Shown here: positions 28,623 to 41,988 of the stretch, one piece after another | Numbering within the stretch: the first letter of the stretch is position 1 | How the letters are laid out: each line of letters opens with the position of its first letter | Origin: Ophiobolus disseminans | Lineage: Eukaryota > Ascomycota > Dothideomycetes > Pleosporales > Phaeosphaeriaceae | Length of the DNA stretch: 64,000 bases | Direction: 5' to 3' | NCBI GenBank assembly: GCA_010093685.1 | Contig: MU006234.1 | Span: 363,668-427,667, forward strand | Notes under the pieces: model-generated | Seen by the model: only the letters and a program-made list of their open reading frames with translations | Database searches by the model: none | Told to the model about the DNA's origin: nothing | Program-made: the position numbers and the translations under genes

Positions 28623-31600
28623 ATGCTCGGATACCTCACAAGTCGCTGGCAGAGCCCCGGCGACCCCAAGAAGACCAGTCCCGGCTGGTACGACCGCAAC
28701 ATGTCGCCCATCCTCCTCGCTGTCGCAAAGAAGGCATGCACCCACCCAATCCACACCATTGTGACAATCGCATTCGTGGCCAGCTACTCGTACCTCGGCG
28801 TGCTAGACAAGGGGCTCCTGGAGAGAGATACCTCGGCAGTCACTGGCCGGGTCGACTTCCAGACGCTTTTGGCGGGCAGCAAGGTCCTGAGGATTGGCGA
28901 GGAGACACACTGGCAATGGGAGGCTGAAGAAGGCAGGGGTGGCATCCACAAGGAGAAGGTACGGTTTACCTCCGAGGCATAGGAGTACGGCTAACAAGGC
29001 AGTCTGCGCAAGAATATGCCCTAGTCACCCTCGTCTTCCCAGAATCGAGCACCATCAACTCGGCGCCCTCGCAAAACGCCGTACCCAGCAATGTCTCCGC
29101 CGAACTTCTGCCCAGCTCCTCGAGCTCCTTCTCTACGCTCTCGCACGATACTTCGCTCGCCTTCTCGATCCCGTACACCGAGGCCGCCGACTTCCTCGTT
29201 TCCATGCAGGAGATTTCTGCCCCTGAAGATGCCGCGGAGACCCAGGGCTCCGACAAGGAAGGCACGCGCGAGGAGAAGAAGTGGATGATGAGGGCCTCCA
29301 AAAACGGCAGTGCGCCGGGTGGTGTGCGCAGCTGGCTCGAGGAGTCGTGGACATCATTCGTTGATCTGCTCAAGGTACGTCGCGTACTTAAAAGACATAC
29401 GCAGTCATGCTAATAACACGGCAGAATGCTGACACTGGCGACATTGTCATCATGGCCCTGGGATACCTCGCCATGCACTTGACATTCGTCTCCCTTTTCC
29501 TTGCCATGAGGCGCCTGGGCTCAAACTTCTGGCTTGCCACTGCCGTCCTCCTTCAGTCCGCCTTCGCCTTCCTCTTCGCGCTTGCCATCACGCTCTACCT
29601 CGGTGTTCCCATCAACATGATCCTGCTCTCCGAGGGCCTGCCGTTCCTGGTTGTCATCATTGGATTCGAGAAGCCCATTGTTCTGACCAAGGCTGTTTTG
29701 TCAGCATCGCTCGACGCACGACGAGCTGCTGAGGAGAAGCGAGGAGAGACTATCACCATCCAGTCGGCTGTGCAGATTGCGATCAAGCGAACTGGATACG
29801 AGATTGTCCGCGACTACTTCATCGAGATCCTCATCCTGGTTGCGGGAGCCATGTCGGGCATCCAGGGCGGTCTGCGCCAATTCTGTTTCCTGGGCGCATG
29901 GATTCTTCTGTTCGACGCCCTCATGCTCTTGACCTTCTACACCGCTATCCTCACCATCAAGCTGGAGATTAACCGTATCAAGCGCCACGTAGCGCTCCGC
30001 AGGGCGCTTGAGGACGATGGTGTCGACGGCAAAGTTGCTGAAAATGTTGCGCGAAACAACGACTGGCCAAATGACAGGGACGTCCAGCTACGCAGCAGCT
30101 CCACCACCACCGTCTTTGGCAAGAAGATTACCGTGCCCAAGTTCAAGGTCCTCATGGTCGCTGGATTTGTCTTGGTCAACGTACTCAACGTAGTCACGCT
30201 CCGGTTCGGTTTCTCCCCTAGTAAGGTTTCTCACGTATCCGGCGTTGGAGCTACACCACCTCTCGATCCATTCAAAGTTGCTGGAAGTGGCTTGGAGCAC
30301 ATCCTCGAACGGGCCAAAACCGCAGGAATATCGGCTATTGTCACCGTTCTGATGCCCATCAAGTACGAACTCAACTACCCATCCATCCACTATGCCGAAC
30401 CCGAGGTCAACGAGAACGATTATGCCTTCGGTGGTAACATCAGCACTAATCTCGTGGACGGCGTCCTGAAGAGCCTAGAGGACCCGTTTCTCGGAAAGTG
30501 GATCATTGCGGCTCTGGTGATGAGCGTGGTTCTGAACGGCTACTTGTTTAACGCTGCAAGATGGACTATCAAAGAGCCACATCAACCACTCGAGCCAGCT
30601 TCGCCCTCAGAGGTGCAAGACGGAGCGCCCTCCATGGCTGCTTCCCGCGTGCCTTCCATGCACATGCCAACACCCCCACGCACCCCTGGACCCGACGAGC
30701 AGAATGGTCGTGGCGTGCAGCCTCTCACCCAGATCGCGCCTCAGCACCCACCTGCAGTACAGCAAATGCTAAGACCTGAGATGCCATCTGGACCGTCGGA
30801 GGAGCAACAGCGACAGCCCAATCGGCCGATGGAGTTCCTTGAGCAAAGGGTGAAAGAGAAGCAAGCACCGTCGCTGACCGACGAAGAACTGATTGAGCTG
30901 TCGCTAAAGGGCAAGATTCCAGGTTACGCACTTGAGAAGACGCTAGGGGACAAGACTCGTGCAGTAAAGATCCGACGAGGACTCGTTGCACGAACACACG
31001 CCACACGGGAAACATCCACTCTTTTGGAACGATCACTTCTCCCATACAAGGACTACAACTACGATCTCGTTCATGGCGCATGCTGTGAGAACGTTGTTGG
31101 TTACCTCCCTCTTCCGCTCGGTGTCGCTGGACCAATCCTTGTTGATGGCCAAAACTATTTCCTCCCTATGGCGACAACTGAAGGTGTCCTTGTCGCATCC
31201 ACATCAAGAGGTGCAAAGGCCATTAATGCAGGAGGCGGTGCCATCACTGTTGTTACTGGCGACGGCATGACCCGTGGACCTTGCATTGGCTTCGACAGCC
31301 TCACCCGCGCCGGAGCCGCAAAGATCTGGCTCGACTCGGACGAAGGACAGAAGATCATGAAAGATGCATTTAACTCCACATCACGCTTCGCACGACTGCG
31401 ATCAATGAAGAGCGCCATCGCGGGAACAAACATCTACGTCCGTTTCCGCGCCACTACCGGCGACGCCATGGGCATGAACATGATTTCCAAGGGGGTTGAG
31501 CACGCCCTTACCGTCATGGCTACTGACTGCGGCTTCGACGACATGAAGGTCGTCACCGTATCCGGCAACTACTGCACTGACAAGAAGGCCGCAGCCATCA

Positions 31601-32290
31601 ACTGGATCGACGGCCGTGGCAAGGGTGTCGTTGCCGAAGCCATCATCCCCGGCAAGATCGTCAACAGCGTCCTGAAGTGCGAAGTCGAAGACCTCGTACA
31701 AATGAACATCAGCAAGAACCTAATCGGCTCCGCCATGGCCGGTGCCATGGGAGGTTTCAACGCCCACGCCGCAAACATTGTAGCTGCGATTTTTCTCGCC
31801 ACAGGCCAGGATCCAGCGCAGGTCGTGGAGAGTGCGAACTGCATCACCATCATGAACAAGTAAGTCCGATCCCCTCCATTCCGATTTAACGACAATGACC
31901 AAACGGATGCTAATACTCTTCAGCGTAAACGGCAACCTCCAAGTCTCCGTCTCCATGCCTTCCATCGAAGTCGGCACCATCGGCGGCGGCACCATCCTCG
32001 AGCCCCAATCCGCCATGCTCGACCTCCTCGGCGTCCGTGGCGCCCACCCCACCGCGCCCGGCGACAACGCGCGCCAACTCGCGCGCGTTATCGCCGCAGG
32101 CGTCCTCGCGGGCGAATTGTCACTCAACTCTGCGCTGTGTGCGGGACATCTTGTCAAGGCGCATATGGCGCACAATCGCAGTAATGTTCCTAGCAGAGCG
32201 CCTACGCCTGCGGGCAATGGCAGTATGACGCCTGTTGGGCCTGGGAGCGGGGTGCAGGCGTTAAGTAGTGGGCCGGTGCCGAAGCGGTGA
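28623..32290 (+). CDS. HMG1: 3-hydroxy-3-methylglutaryl-CoA reductase
   Basis: Exons are 28623-28958, 29003-29374, 29425-31859 and 31924-32290, giving 1169 residues. It reduces HMG-CoA to mevalonate with NADPH, the committed step of ergosterol and isoprenoid synthesis, at the ER membrane. The N-terminal part has one helix (about 35-55) and a lumenal loop. A sterol-sensing domain follows (about 240-420, including [20 protein letters not shown]), then a disordered linker rich in Pro, Gln and Ser. The catalytic domain begins near residue 718. Active-site marks are [16 protein letters not shown] (Glu791), GDAMGMNM, the DKKAA motif (Lys956), GQDPAQ (Asp near 1031) and GHLVKAHM (His1123). All key residues are present. 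There is no neighbouring polyketide cluster, so this looks like the housekeeping copy. Confidence 0.97.
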
Positions 32291-33946
32291 GGACTGGTGG
32301 AGGAAGGGATAGAGCGAGTATACATATATATTGCTGAGGCATACACGCGTGCATTTCTAGCGCCTCTGTTGCTTTGAGACAGGCGAGGTAATTATTAAAT
32401 TCTAAACATGTTATCTTAAGACTTGACTTGGAGATGGGCGCGGCTAAAGTGACGTTGTAGTTTTACAGTTTAGACGTCTCTTGCTTGAAGTATGTGTTTA
32501 TTCGTAAAATACCGTGGTGTCTCATACACTAGTAACAAAGCCCTACATGACTAAAAGCCTCGCCCTTCATTCTGATAAATTACTACATTACAGTATTTCT
32601 CTAAACAAGTACACTACATACATCGCGTCGCCTAGCATCACGACCTCCAATCGTATCAAAAGCCATTCCCTGGACTCTCCAGACAAATAACAAATAACGT
32701 TATCCAGTGTCCATCCGCATGCGATTACATCGTCCAGCACAAAGCCTCCTTACCCACCAGAAATATCATAATTACAACCCTAGCTTGCCATAGAGTATAA
32801 CTTCTATCACAGCAAAATATTCCTAGCCAAATAAATGATACCAAATACTCGATCCCATCTCACGCGCGTTCCACCTTCAACAAAGCATTAACACTCTCAA
32901 CACTTTCGCTCCCCTTTGTTAAACATATCGGGTACTCGCCACGCGAAGCGACGTCTATCCTTTCCTTGACTTACCCTGCTATTCAAATGCCCATCCCCAG
33001 CAAGCGCAATGTATGCACTTGCACCGCCTCCTAGAGCGTCCAAGCGAACAGACAAGCGTGCCGAGATTTCAGGTGTCAAGTAATATTTAACTTTTCGCTC
33101 TAGCTGTACAAAGCTCACCCGTTATCCCAAGTCCCTAATTTGCCAGCTTGTCTGCGCGAGTAGGTGCGTGCTTCTTCGGCGGCGAGGAGGCGGGATATTG
33201 GATGAATGCCGCCATAGGCGTTTACGTGGTTGTTAAGTCAAGGGCAGGCGGGCGCGAACTTACTGTCACTGCACTTCTGATTGCGTTTCCACTCCTCCAG
33301 GAGACAGCTTAATCCCAAGTGCTTGTACCCATTCAGTTCTGTAATCCTCCGAAGACTTCCAGCTTCATCTATTCCTGAATCTTTCGTCTGCTTTTCCGGT
33401 TGGCGCTCAAGACAACTTCGCCATGATATGCGTCCTCTCTTGGAAAAAGCTCGTGTTCGCTCGTACGTGACAACAGGCGATAGCAAGCACTTACAAGATG
33501 CCTAGAAATGAAGGAAATAGTGATTATGCTTGGTTGACTTGCTGCTGCTGGCACTGCTGGGTCAGTTCAAGCCGATGGATCTCACAATCCTGCGAACAAT
33601 CATCATATGCACCAAATTTCTCAGAAATTAGAACAATTTTATCATTCAAAACGACCCATGCATATACGTGCTCAACAGCACGCCGTGTAAAAGCTTCCAC
33701 TCGTAAAGCGCATCCTCTTTCCACAGGCATCCAGCTTCCGTGTAGGCTCAGAAGGCAAGATACCCATAAACAATGCCAGGAGGGGGGCGCGACCAGAAGG
33801 AACCTCGAGATCCTGAACAGATACCAAAAAAGGAAAATGGGTGGTGAAGCCAAAGGAAAACGCCGTCGTCATCATGCTCTTTGCGGGTCAAATGCAGCCA
33901 TGCGTCAAAGGTCGAACTACCAATCCTTCGCCAGTGTCGATGATTG
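32291..33946. other. Tail-to-tail region with unresolved coding signals
   Basis: Lies between the 3' ends of the reductase and the kinase. The part at 32400-32900 is AT-rich and empty. On the minus strand between about 32900 and 33560 there are open frames with protein-like runs (for example SARLSVRLDALGGGASAYIA) and good donor signals (GTAAGT near 33264 and 33493), but no model with a start ATG closes. A short minus-strand frame with ATG at about 33213 reads MAAFIQYPASSPPKKH. A small multi-intron gene is possible. Confidence 0.35.
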
Positions 33947-36150
33947 TCATATGCCACCAGCGGAGATGGATTCTCGCAATGCGCTGGGCTCTTGCTTCTT
34001 TCCTCGGCGGCCGAGTAGCGTAGCGCCCTCGAGGCTGAGCTCAAATGCACCCTTGTTCTTCACTTGACGCTTAGCAGCAGCAGCCACTGCTGGCGAGTGC
34101 TGGCCGTATCCGCGTTCTTGCTGTCTTGGCTGTGTTTGTTGCTGTCGTGCTTGAGCGGCAGCTGACAATGACGTGTTGCGCATCTTCTGCTCCATTGCCG
34201 ACACGTCAGTGCCCTGGCTCTTAGGCAGTTTGGCTGGAGGGTGTTGTTGCGATGAATCGTAGGTGACCGATTCGCCGCTGAACTCGTCGTCATCCTCATT
34301 TTCGTCGAGAGCATTGAGCGAGCTGATGGCATTGGCACCGCGGTATCCTTGCTTGAAATTCTTCCTTCGCTTGCCTTCCTCTTCCTGTCGATGTACGGCA
34401 TAACCGACATCGAAAACTTCTCGCAAGTTGACAGCGCCTGGCGAACGAAAGTCTTGACGCCTCGCTCCAGGCGACTCCAGATAGCTGAAATCCGGTTGCA
34501 GACGTTCGTTCTTTCGCGGGGCTGGAGTAGCTAGAGGTGGCGCGTCGTGTGCGGAGAAAGTGGGCTCGTCAGCTTCTCGTATCCATGGGTGGTTGAGGAA
34601 CTGGTTGATGTCGTATCGCTTCTCGGGATCTACGGTCAATAGATGTGACACAAGATCTTGTGCCGACTTGGAGATATCATCCCACCATGGCGAGAGGAAT
34701 GTGTATTGTCCACGGGCAACCTTTTCTGTCAGTGTCTGGATAGACTCATCGTAGAATGGTGGGAAACCGCAAAGGAGTGTATAGAGTACGCAGCCCAACG
34801 CCCACATGTCAACGCTCTTCGAGTAGCGTTCATCTTTGACAATCTCGGGTGCAGTGTAGCCGACGGTACCGCATGGCGTCATGGTTTGACTGTCCCAGAT
34901 GACCTTGCTAAGACCAAAGTCGGCAATCTTGATGACACCGATACCGCCGGCACCCTGACCCTTGACGAACTCGCCCTCGTCTGCCTTGTCCTCGTCATCG
35001 GGTCCCTTGGGCTGCGGGTTCCGTGTCGGTACGAATGGAATGGGGTAGAATAGAAGGTTCTCAGGCTTGATATCTCTGTCATATGACGTCAGTTAATGTT
35101 GGCCTTGGCAACATGGCTTGGGGCTACGAACCGATGGACCACACCTGCCTCCTCGTGCAGGTACTGGAGAGCCTTGGCAACCTGGATGATGGTATGTCTT
35201 GACAGGTCCTCGGAGAAGTACGTCAGACGGACGATCTGGTGGAAGAGTTCACCTCCGGGGCACAGCTCGAGGATGATGTAGTAGTACTGCTTGGCTTCGG
35301 AAAAGTCGATGAGCTTGACGATGTTGGGGTGGTCTAGTTGACGCATGATCTGTACTTCCTTGAGGATGTTCGCTCTCTGTATGGCATTACGTCAGTGCTT
35401 GCCCTATCAAAGAATAGGAGTAAGGCTGATGCTGCTGGGGCTGAGCATCCTGGGGGGTTCGCACCTCGGCTGCTTTTGGCGTCTTGAAGTCCGGATGCAC
35501 GTGTTTATCCTACACCGACCTCTTGTTGGTAACGCTCAAAAACACCGGAGCTGTGCAACGTGATGCGGGCGGGAAGGGGTAAGGAAGGAAAGGAAAGGGC
35601 TGGATTAGGTAGTACTGACCTGCTGTGAGTTCATCTCGAACTTGCGGACGACCTTGATGGCGACCTCTCCCCATTGGCCGTGGGAGTCTCTGGCGCGGTA
35701 GACGTTGCTGAAGGCGCCGTCGCCCATCTTCTCGATCAAGTTCCAGCGCTCGAGGCCGGGATATCGGGGCATCTTGCCCTTGGCCTCGCGCTCCTCTGCG
35801 ACGATGCGCTCGAGCACCGAGGGGTCGACGGCCTTACCGGCGGCTGCAGCATCTCTCTTCTGCTTGTCGGCGGCTGCGCGGTCTGCGGCGGCGCCGGCTT
35901 GGGCGGCAATGTTGCGGTTGTCCTTACCGCCGGCGCCGACCGAAAAGTCGCCGTGCGGGACGTTGCCGTGTTGAGGCAGCTTCTGGTCCATGAGGGGCTC
36001 CGAGATGCCATGGTGGACAGGATCCGGGGCCTGGTAGCGCTGGTGCTGCGACTGGGCGTGGACATTGGAGACGTTGGTCGTGGGCTCGGCATTCTGGCGG
36101 GCCTGCTTGCCGTGGCGCAGGAAGTTCTTGAAGTTCTGTATCGCAGCCAT
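33947..36150 (-). CDS. srkA: CAMK-group protein kinase of the Srk1/Rck2 (SrkA) type
   Basis: Exons are 35620-36150, 35132-35376 and 33947-35075, giving 634 residues in a closed frame. The N-terminal 130 residues are disordered. The kinase domain starts near Trp136 with the Gly-loop MGDGAFSNVY, then AIK (Lys166), HR-DIKPENLLF (Asp260), DFGLSK (Asp311), GTVGYTAPE and the CAMK-type HPWI end. About 35 residues, acidic and Gly-rich, are inserted between the catalytic loop and DFG, as in Rck1/Rck2/Srk1 kinases. Those kinases are phosphorylated by the Hog1/Sty1 stress MAP kinase and act on translation and the cell cycle; this role here follows from family knowledge. The C-terminal 240 residues are Gln/Ser-rich, with a basic stretch near the end (AAKRQVKNKG). 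Confidence 0.88.
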
Positions 36151-38002
36151 ACTTAGTGCTTGCCGTGGTGTTGTGGTGCAGGAGGCGCTTATAAAGCGGG
36201 TGGAATGTGCAGCGGGGTATGTGATGTGAGGTGAGGCTCAAAGCGAGGGCTTGTAACGAAAGCCGCGTGCTACCGGCTCTGTGCTAGAGGCGAGTGTTGC
36301 GGTAGTGCGACGGGGCAATTCGTGGAGGAGGGATGGATGTTCGTGCGGTCGAAAAGAAACGTGCATGAGAAGGAGCGAGCTTGGAACAAGAGTTCTGAGT
36401 GGGAGGCTGCGATGACGCAGGAAGGCGCGCTCGGGCCCGCCAATATGACGATGGCAGCTGCACCCAACGACATCATCGCAGGCAGCACCACGCACGCGAA
36501 ATTATGCTTCGCATGCCCTGCCACTGCGCTGCACGCCACGATAGACAGAAGGAGAGATTGTCCCTTACCTCGATTACGGGTGCCATCTTGCGGCCGCGTC
36601 CTCCGTCTGCTCGACCGGACGAGTTGTGGAACTGCATGGGACCGCCCAAGCAGCAAGCACCCTATCTAGATGGAATCGTCGATGTCAGTCCCTGGCCGTG
36701 TTACGTCGCGGGGCGTCCCGTCAATTTCCTCTAGTGGACGTATGACGCCGTTATCGTGATGCTGCCCTCCGTATGGGATCTCTCGCAGCTGCCCTAGTTC
36801 GAGCAGGGGAATGTGAAGCTGGCGTTGCTCCTGCAGGCCGCCGTGTCCCAGTGATCTGTCTCTGTTCCGTGGCTGGATCTTCGTGCAGGCCTCCGCGGGT
36901 ACTTCGATCTCGATGCGTGTCTGCACGGCGCAGGCAAGACAGGCAAGTGCAGCGGGGTATGGGATGAAGAAGGATGTAGAGAAGCACATCCCAACTGCAG
37001 AGGGTCTTATGCAGGTATATCCATTGCTCGTTTCTGGCGGGCGTCACACTCGCATGCACTAACTACTGCTCGCGCGAATATCTACCAGACTCATGGCCAC
37101 GCCGCGGGACCTCCGGCTGCCCCATTCCAATTCCAAGCACGATGGGTTCCTGCAAAAGTTGATGGTAGGCTCGCTAGGGCCTACGCCACGCTGCAGAGCA
37201 CACTCTCTGGGCTGGCAGAGCGCCCAAAAGACGACCAAGCAAGCCCAATCGATGCCCGTGAGAGCAGGGCAGCATCCATGTCCCTCTCCGCTCTGGACAT
37301 AAGAGCAATATTCCGCTCCAGCGATTCCCAGGCGCCGTGACAATTTCCTCAAGCTAACGGGTCCATGGACCCTGCAGCTCGCATTACGTCATAAAAGAGT
37401 GGAAACGCACCCAAGCAGTGGAGACGGTACATATGATGCGCGTCTTTGAAACACATCTTGACGTTTGCGGCCAGCCATTCTATCCATATATCCTTGCGCG
37501 CATCATGTCTGCAAAGCCACGGGACTGACTACTTGCCTGGGCGTGCGTACTCTCGCGTCTGTTGCTGAGTCCAACTTGGTGTGGCCCGCGTACTCCTTCC
37601 TTTCGGGCCGATCATTCATCATGCCGTGTGCTGACAAAATGCAATAGCTTGTTTTAATCCAGGATTCGTCTGCAGCCTTGTCGTTATTCACGAGGAGGTC
37701 TGTCTCGGGTGGAAATACTGTTTAACATCGAGGTTCCGCGAAGTGGGGGTAGACAAGTAGCTGTGGAGCCGTTGCAAATCCAACGACTCCTTTCCTCGCT
37801 CATGCACGTCACTTGCAGTTGGAAGTATCCTCCTTGTCAATCAGGAACCCCAAATTCTTATGTACGAGACTAATTGATCTCAATGGACTTTTCGTACGTC
37901 GTGAAGGTACAAGTAGCGTATTATCAACGCAGATCCATTATTTTTCCTCCTTCTAAATATCTCCCATTCAAGACAGGCCACAGGTCGTCGCTCGGCCGTA
38001 CC
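36151..38002. other. Upstream region of the kinase
   Basis: Long stretch without a convincing gene between the kinase start and the 3' end of the AT-hook gene. Several frames of 60-130 codons are open in the GC-rich part (36240-37350) but none shows a domain or consistent coding character. It probably includes a long 5' leader and promoter for the stress kinase. Confidence 0.45.
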
Positions 38003-39243
38003 CTAGCCTTGCAGCTCTTCTCCAATCTCCACATAACCCCTCAGTACAGGTAGTACGACCATGTCGACCACTCGTTTCTGGATTCTACGTCGAGTCGGCT
38101 CGTCGAAAACTGAGAAGATGTATCTCGTTGCGGTCACGAGTTGTTCTTCCGTGATTGTGTCTAGCCATCTCCTTTCGACCAGTGCTAAGTATTCGTTCCA
38201 ATTGTCCTCGCCCAGCGCCCGATGCACGCTTTCCATTCCTTCGGGGATGGGGTAATCGTGTTCAGGATGTGGACGCCGAGGACGTATCTGAAGTGTTCCT
38301 CGCGCGATGCTGGTGTTGGATGCATCTGTTTCGATCGAGTTCATAGGCGAGACATCCTGGTCGTTGTTGTCTTCGTCTTCATCGTCTAGCACGACGGGTC
38401 TACTGCGTACAACAGTCGGGGGCGTGCTTTGACGAGGCAAATTATGTGTCCTTTTGATCGTAGCCGGCGTGGGCTTCCTGGGCCTTCCCGGTCCGTTCTT
38501 TGCAGGCGTTTTGTGCTGGACCTGTTGAGGAGAGTCTTGTTGCTGAATTTTCTGTTTGCGTGGTCTTCCTCGCGCTTTCACTGGCTTGCCATTTGGCAAT
38601 CGAGGCACGCTGTTCTGAAGAGGGCTACTTGCCACGGACTTGCGCGGCGCTTTACGCCCAACATCGTCCGAAGGTAGACGGCTGCGTTTCTGTCCTGTCT
38701 GTGCAGGGGACACGGGAGCAATCACCGGTAGCAGTTCGTGGATCGGGTCGCGGTAGCCATGCTCTTTACGTGAGATAAGCACTGCCTTTGGGCTGGCTCT
38801 ACCGTAACCGGCGTTGGTGCCGCAAGCTCCTGTTGCCGCCGTTGCAGGTGGCGACGCGGGTATCAACTGGCCTAGGAACGGAAACGCACTTTCGGAGAAT
38901 GGAGACCACCCCGCTGAAAGAGGATGCTGAATAGGTAGGCCTGGAGCATTTGGCGGCAAGAAAGATGTAAATGGAGAGGTTTCGAGCGCGCTTCCTCTGG
39001 TCGCAGCAAACGACAGCGGCAGCATGTTTGGAGTATGGCCGGCAAAGCCAGGTGATCGCGCCGTAAGATCTTGAGCCCCGTGGCGGCGGTTTTCGGAAAA
39101 CTGGGCTTGCTCCATGTCTTGTGGAGTTGAGCTGAGATTGGAAGGGTGAGTAAACAAGGAGTGTAGTGGTGGGTGGGGTCGTACCTGCCCTCGAGGACGA
39201 CAGGCATCACGCTTTCCGCTTTCACCTTGACGATGTGCGTCAT
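38003..39243 (-). CDS. AT-hook protein, probably nuclear
   Basis: Exons are 39185-39243 and 38003-39131, giving 395 residues. The intron (GTACGA...CTCAG) joins MPVVLEG to SSTPQDME. Two AT-hook cores are visible, RGRPRK (residues 207-212) and GPGRPRK (233-239). Such motifs bind the minor groove of AT-rich DNA. They sit in a Lys/Pro/Gln-rich disordered middle, followed by an acidic patch (LDDEDEDNND). The last 90 residues (from YPIPEGMESVHRALG on) look helical and globular, with conserved-looking EYLALVERRWLDTIT and a Val/Leu-rich end. I do not recognise that C-terminal domain. Likely chromatin or transcription related, by inference. Confidence 0.75.
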
Positions 39244-39690
39244 ATCATGCGCACTATTTATGGTAATTGAGGTAATTGCAACACTTGAACCAGTTCAGAT
39301 CAGAGACCCAATGAGTAACATTTCGCATGCCGATCTGAAATTGACCCTGGAGCATCAAGCAAGTGCTTGCTACAAGTCATGCATTTCTAAAGCTACCGTA
39401 GGGTTGTACATTTAGATGTCAGGCTAGACGAAGATCTCGGGGCGTCAACTCAATGTGTCACGATCAGCATTCACAGCGTTGTTTGTATACGTTCAAGGAC
39501 CACATTGCAGACCAGATGATTTGAGAAGGCGTGTGCATGTAAGTCCAGAGCTTCTTTTATCTGCACGATTATATTGATCTATCGTGCCCACATCTCCTTC
39601 TCTGACCCATGTTCTCTTAGCCGGAGTTTGTCTGAACTTACTTGAAAGGCTAGCGCTTCAAAATCTCTCTCACCACCAAGTACTTCATCA
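39244..39690. other. Short intergenic region
   Basis: Promoter side of the AT-hook gene and 3' side of the Gln-rich gene. No gene seen. Confidence 0.5.
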
Positions 39691-41988
39691 TCACTCCGCC
39701 TCCGGCTCGCTCACGTCATCCTCTCCTTCGGCATGCTCTCCCTCGGCATGCTCGTCGCCTCGGTCCTCTTTAGGTGAACCGAAGAGGTCGCCGAATTCCT
39801 CTTCTTCGTCCTCGGGTTCCCGATCATTGGTCACATCGGGAGCGAAGAGATTGTTGTAAGCTTCTTCGTTGAGGAAGTCTTCGAATGACTGGTCTTGCAT
39901 GTTATTGGTGGCGAGAGGTTGAGTGCCGGACGCCTCGCCCTCGGTGGACTCCTCCTGGGTCTGCGGATCCTGCGTCTCTGTATCCAGTACTGCTGAAGCA
40001 GATAGGGCCTCAGCGGCCCTCCGCTTTGATGACGGGCCAGCCTCAGCCTCCTCCACGGTATCGACGGGCCTCTTTGGAGTGTCTTTGGCTTGAGACTGCT
40101 GAAGTTGAAGCTGCGGTTGCTGCTGGGCCGCCAACTGACGATGCTGTTGCATCGTCTGCTCTTGATGCTGCCGTATCAGCGCCATACGCTGGGCATCTTC
40201 ATATCGATGCTGGTTCACCATTATCGCCTGCTCTGCAGCCGTCGGGTGGTGCGCAGGCACGTCGATGTATGGCTCGACAATCATATGGGCATGACGTGCC
40301 TTTACAGACAGCGCGTTCCACCACTTGGTGAACTCGAGCCGGCTCTTCAGCGTTGACCAGATGCGCGCCAGATACTCCTGCGTCATTGTCGACAGCATGA
40401 CGAGGTTTGCGGCAAACTTGAATCCTCGCAGCAGCACTGACATGAAGTATATGCGCTGGGCGAAGGTGAACATCTTGTCTTCTTGACAGAGTTGCTCCAT
40501 CTGGCGACCTAGGGCAAAGCCGGTTGCACCCCTCATGTGTATGCTCACACAGATGCTGACGACCTGATGCGCGATGGCTTCGATGCACCCAGGCTCCGTT
40601 CCCCACATCCCGCTCTTGGCCCAAAACCGCTTCGCGTCGGTCTGTTCGGTCGTGAGATCGAGGACATGGTCGAGATCAACCATGGCGTCGTAGATGCGCT
40701 TGACGTATGGAAGGCGGTCCTGATCGGTCGTCGGCACGCCGTGGTCCCTAGGGAATGGTCGCCAAAAGACTTTGTTCATATACACTGCCGCAACCGCTGG
40801 TGTGGGGAGCTTTGGATTTGCGAGGTCCATCTGTGGGAGCTGAGTATCTTCTCGGCGGTGTCCAGGCACGCCACCGACGGTAGGCTCTCCTTGTTGATCC
40901 TTCATATTGTGGGCTCCCTGGGATGGCGATGCAGGCGGAGCTTCCAGAATATGCTGAAGAACGGCTGTCCTTGGTCGGGGAGCAGGTACAGGACTTCTTG
41001 GCGTCACTTGGGCTTGTGAGGTCAACAGCGCCAGGCGAGGATCTTTACCAAAAAGCTCTGCCATTTTCAGAGCCTCTTTTTCTGGCACTCCATTCGGGAT
41101 GGCAAAGTCCTGAGGGCGATGCTGCTCCTGGCTGTTGAAGCTCTGGAAAGGAGATCCAAGGTTTCCTCCGCCAAATCCTAATCCACTTCCACCAGAATCT
41201 CCCGGACGCGTTGGCGGTGTACCGAATCCACCGGAAAGCGAAAACCCAGCGTTTATCAAGCGTTGGAGATTCGCTGTGGACTGGGGGTCACTCGGTCTGC
41301 CTATCATACTTGGAGGCATGCGATTAGGAGATTGATTTGACATGCGCGTAAAGTTTTCCAGGTGCTGTTGCCGCTGTGCCTGTAACTGTGCCAATGCCAT
41401 GGCTCGACGTTGCTGATATCATGTCAGTAAAGCAAAAACCGTTTGGGCAAACCACAAACATATATACCTGAAGCTCCCCGCTAGGGAGGGCCTGCGTCGG
41501 CGCATTCAGAGCTGGGTTATCGAATGCCGAAGGAGCCCGTCCTGATGGCCGACGTCCTGCTGGTGAGCCAGTTGGCAGCCCGACTTGGAGTCCCTGAGAT
41601 GCCGTCGCTCGGTTGGCATCTTGTTGGGCCGGGCAATAGTACTTCGCCTGGAAGGTGTCCATAAGTGATTCGCCCAAAGTAAGGGAAGGACTCAACTTAC
41701 ATATTCTCCGCCCTGAGACATCGACATCACAAATCCTGTTGCGCGCGCCCAATGCTCACTCTCCGCGGCAGTCTGACCATTAGCATCGCGCTCTGCGCTG
41801 GCGGCAAATCCATGCTGTCGAGAAGCTTGCTGTTGCGGGCCGCCCAGCTGAGGGCTTTGCGGCACTTGACCTTGCCGTGGGGTGTTGTTTTGCGACCTCG
41901 TTCGAGGCCGCGATACTTCTTGACTGGGACTCAAGGGCTGGCTAGACCCCTCGTCTTTACGTTGCTTACCTTTGCGATTGCTGCTCAT
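39691..41988 (-). CDS. Gln-rich acidic-tailed protein with an unrecognised helical domain
   Basis: Exons are 41701-41988, 41468-41647 and 39691-41412, giving 729 residues; both joins are in phase 0. The N-terminal 350 residues are low complexity (Gln, Pro, Ser, Gly). A compact region from about Trp373 to 560 is helical, with PYVKRIYDAMVDLDHVLD, GCIEAIAHQVVSICVSIHMR and FTFAQRIYFMSVLLRGFKF. It then becomes Gln-rich (coiled-coil-like), basic around PSSKRRAAE, and ends in a strongly acidic tail (EPEDEEEEFGDLFGSP). The helical domain aligns by eye with the C-terminal domain of the protein at 677-1804. Domain order suggests a nuclear regulatory protein; this is inference. Confidence 0.75.

Noticed and set aside
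28479..29373. Minus-strand frames across the first HMG-CoA reductase exons
   Set aside because: Antisense shadows of a well-supported gene.
36238..37352. Several 85-128 codon frames on both strands upstream of the stress kinase
   Set aside because: GC-rich sequence keeps many phases open at once; no single frame shows a domain.
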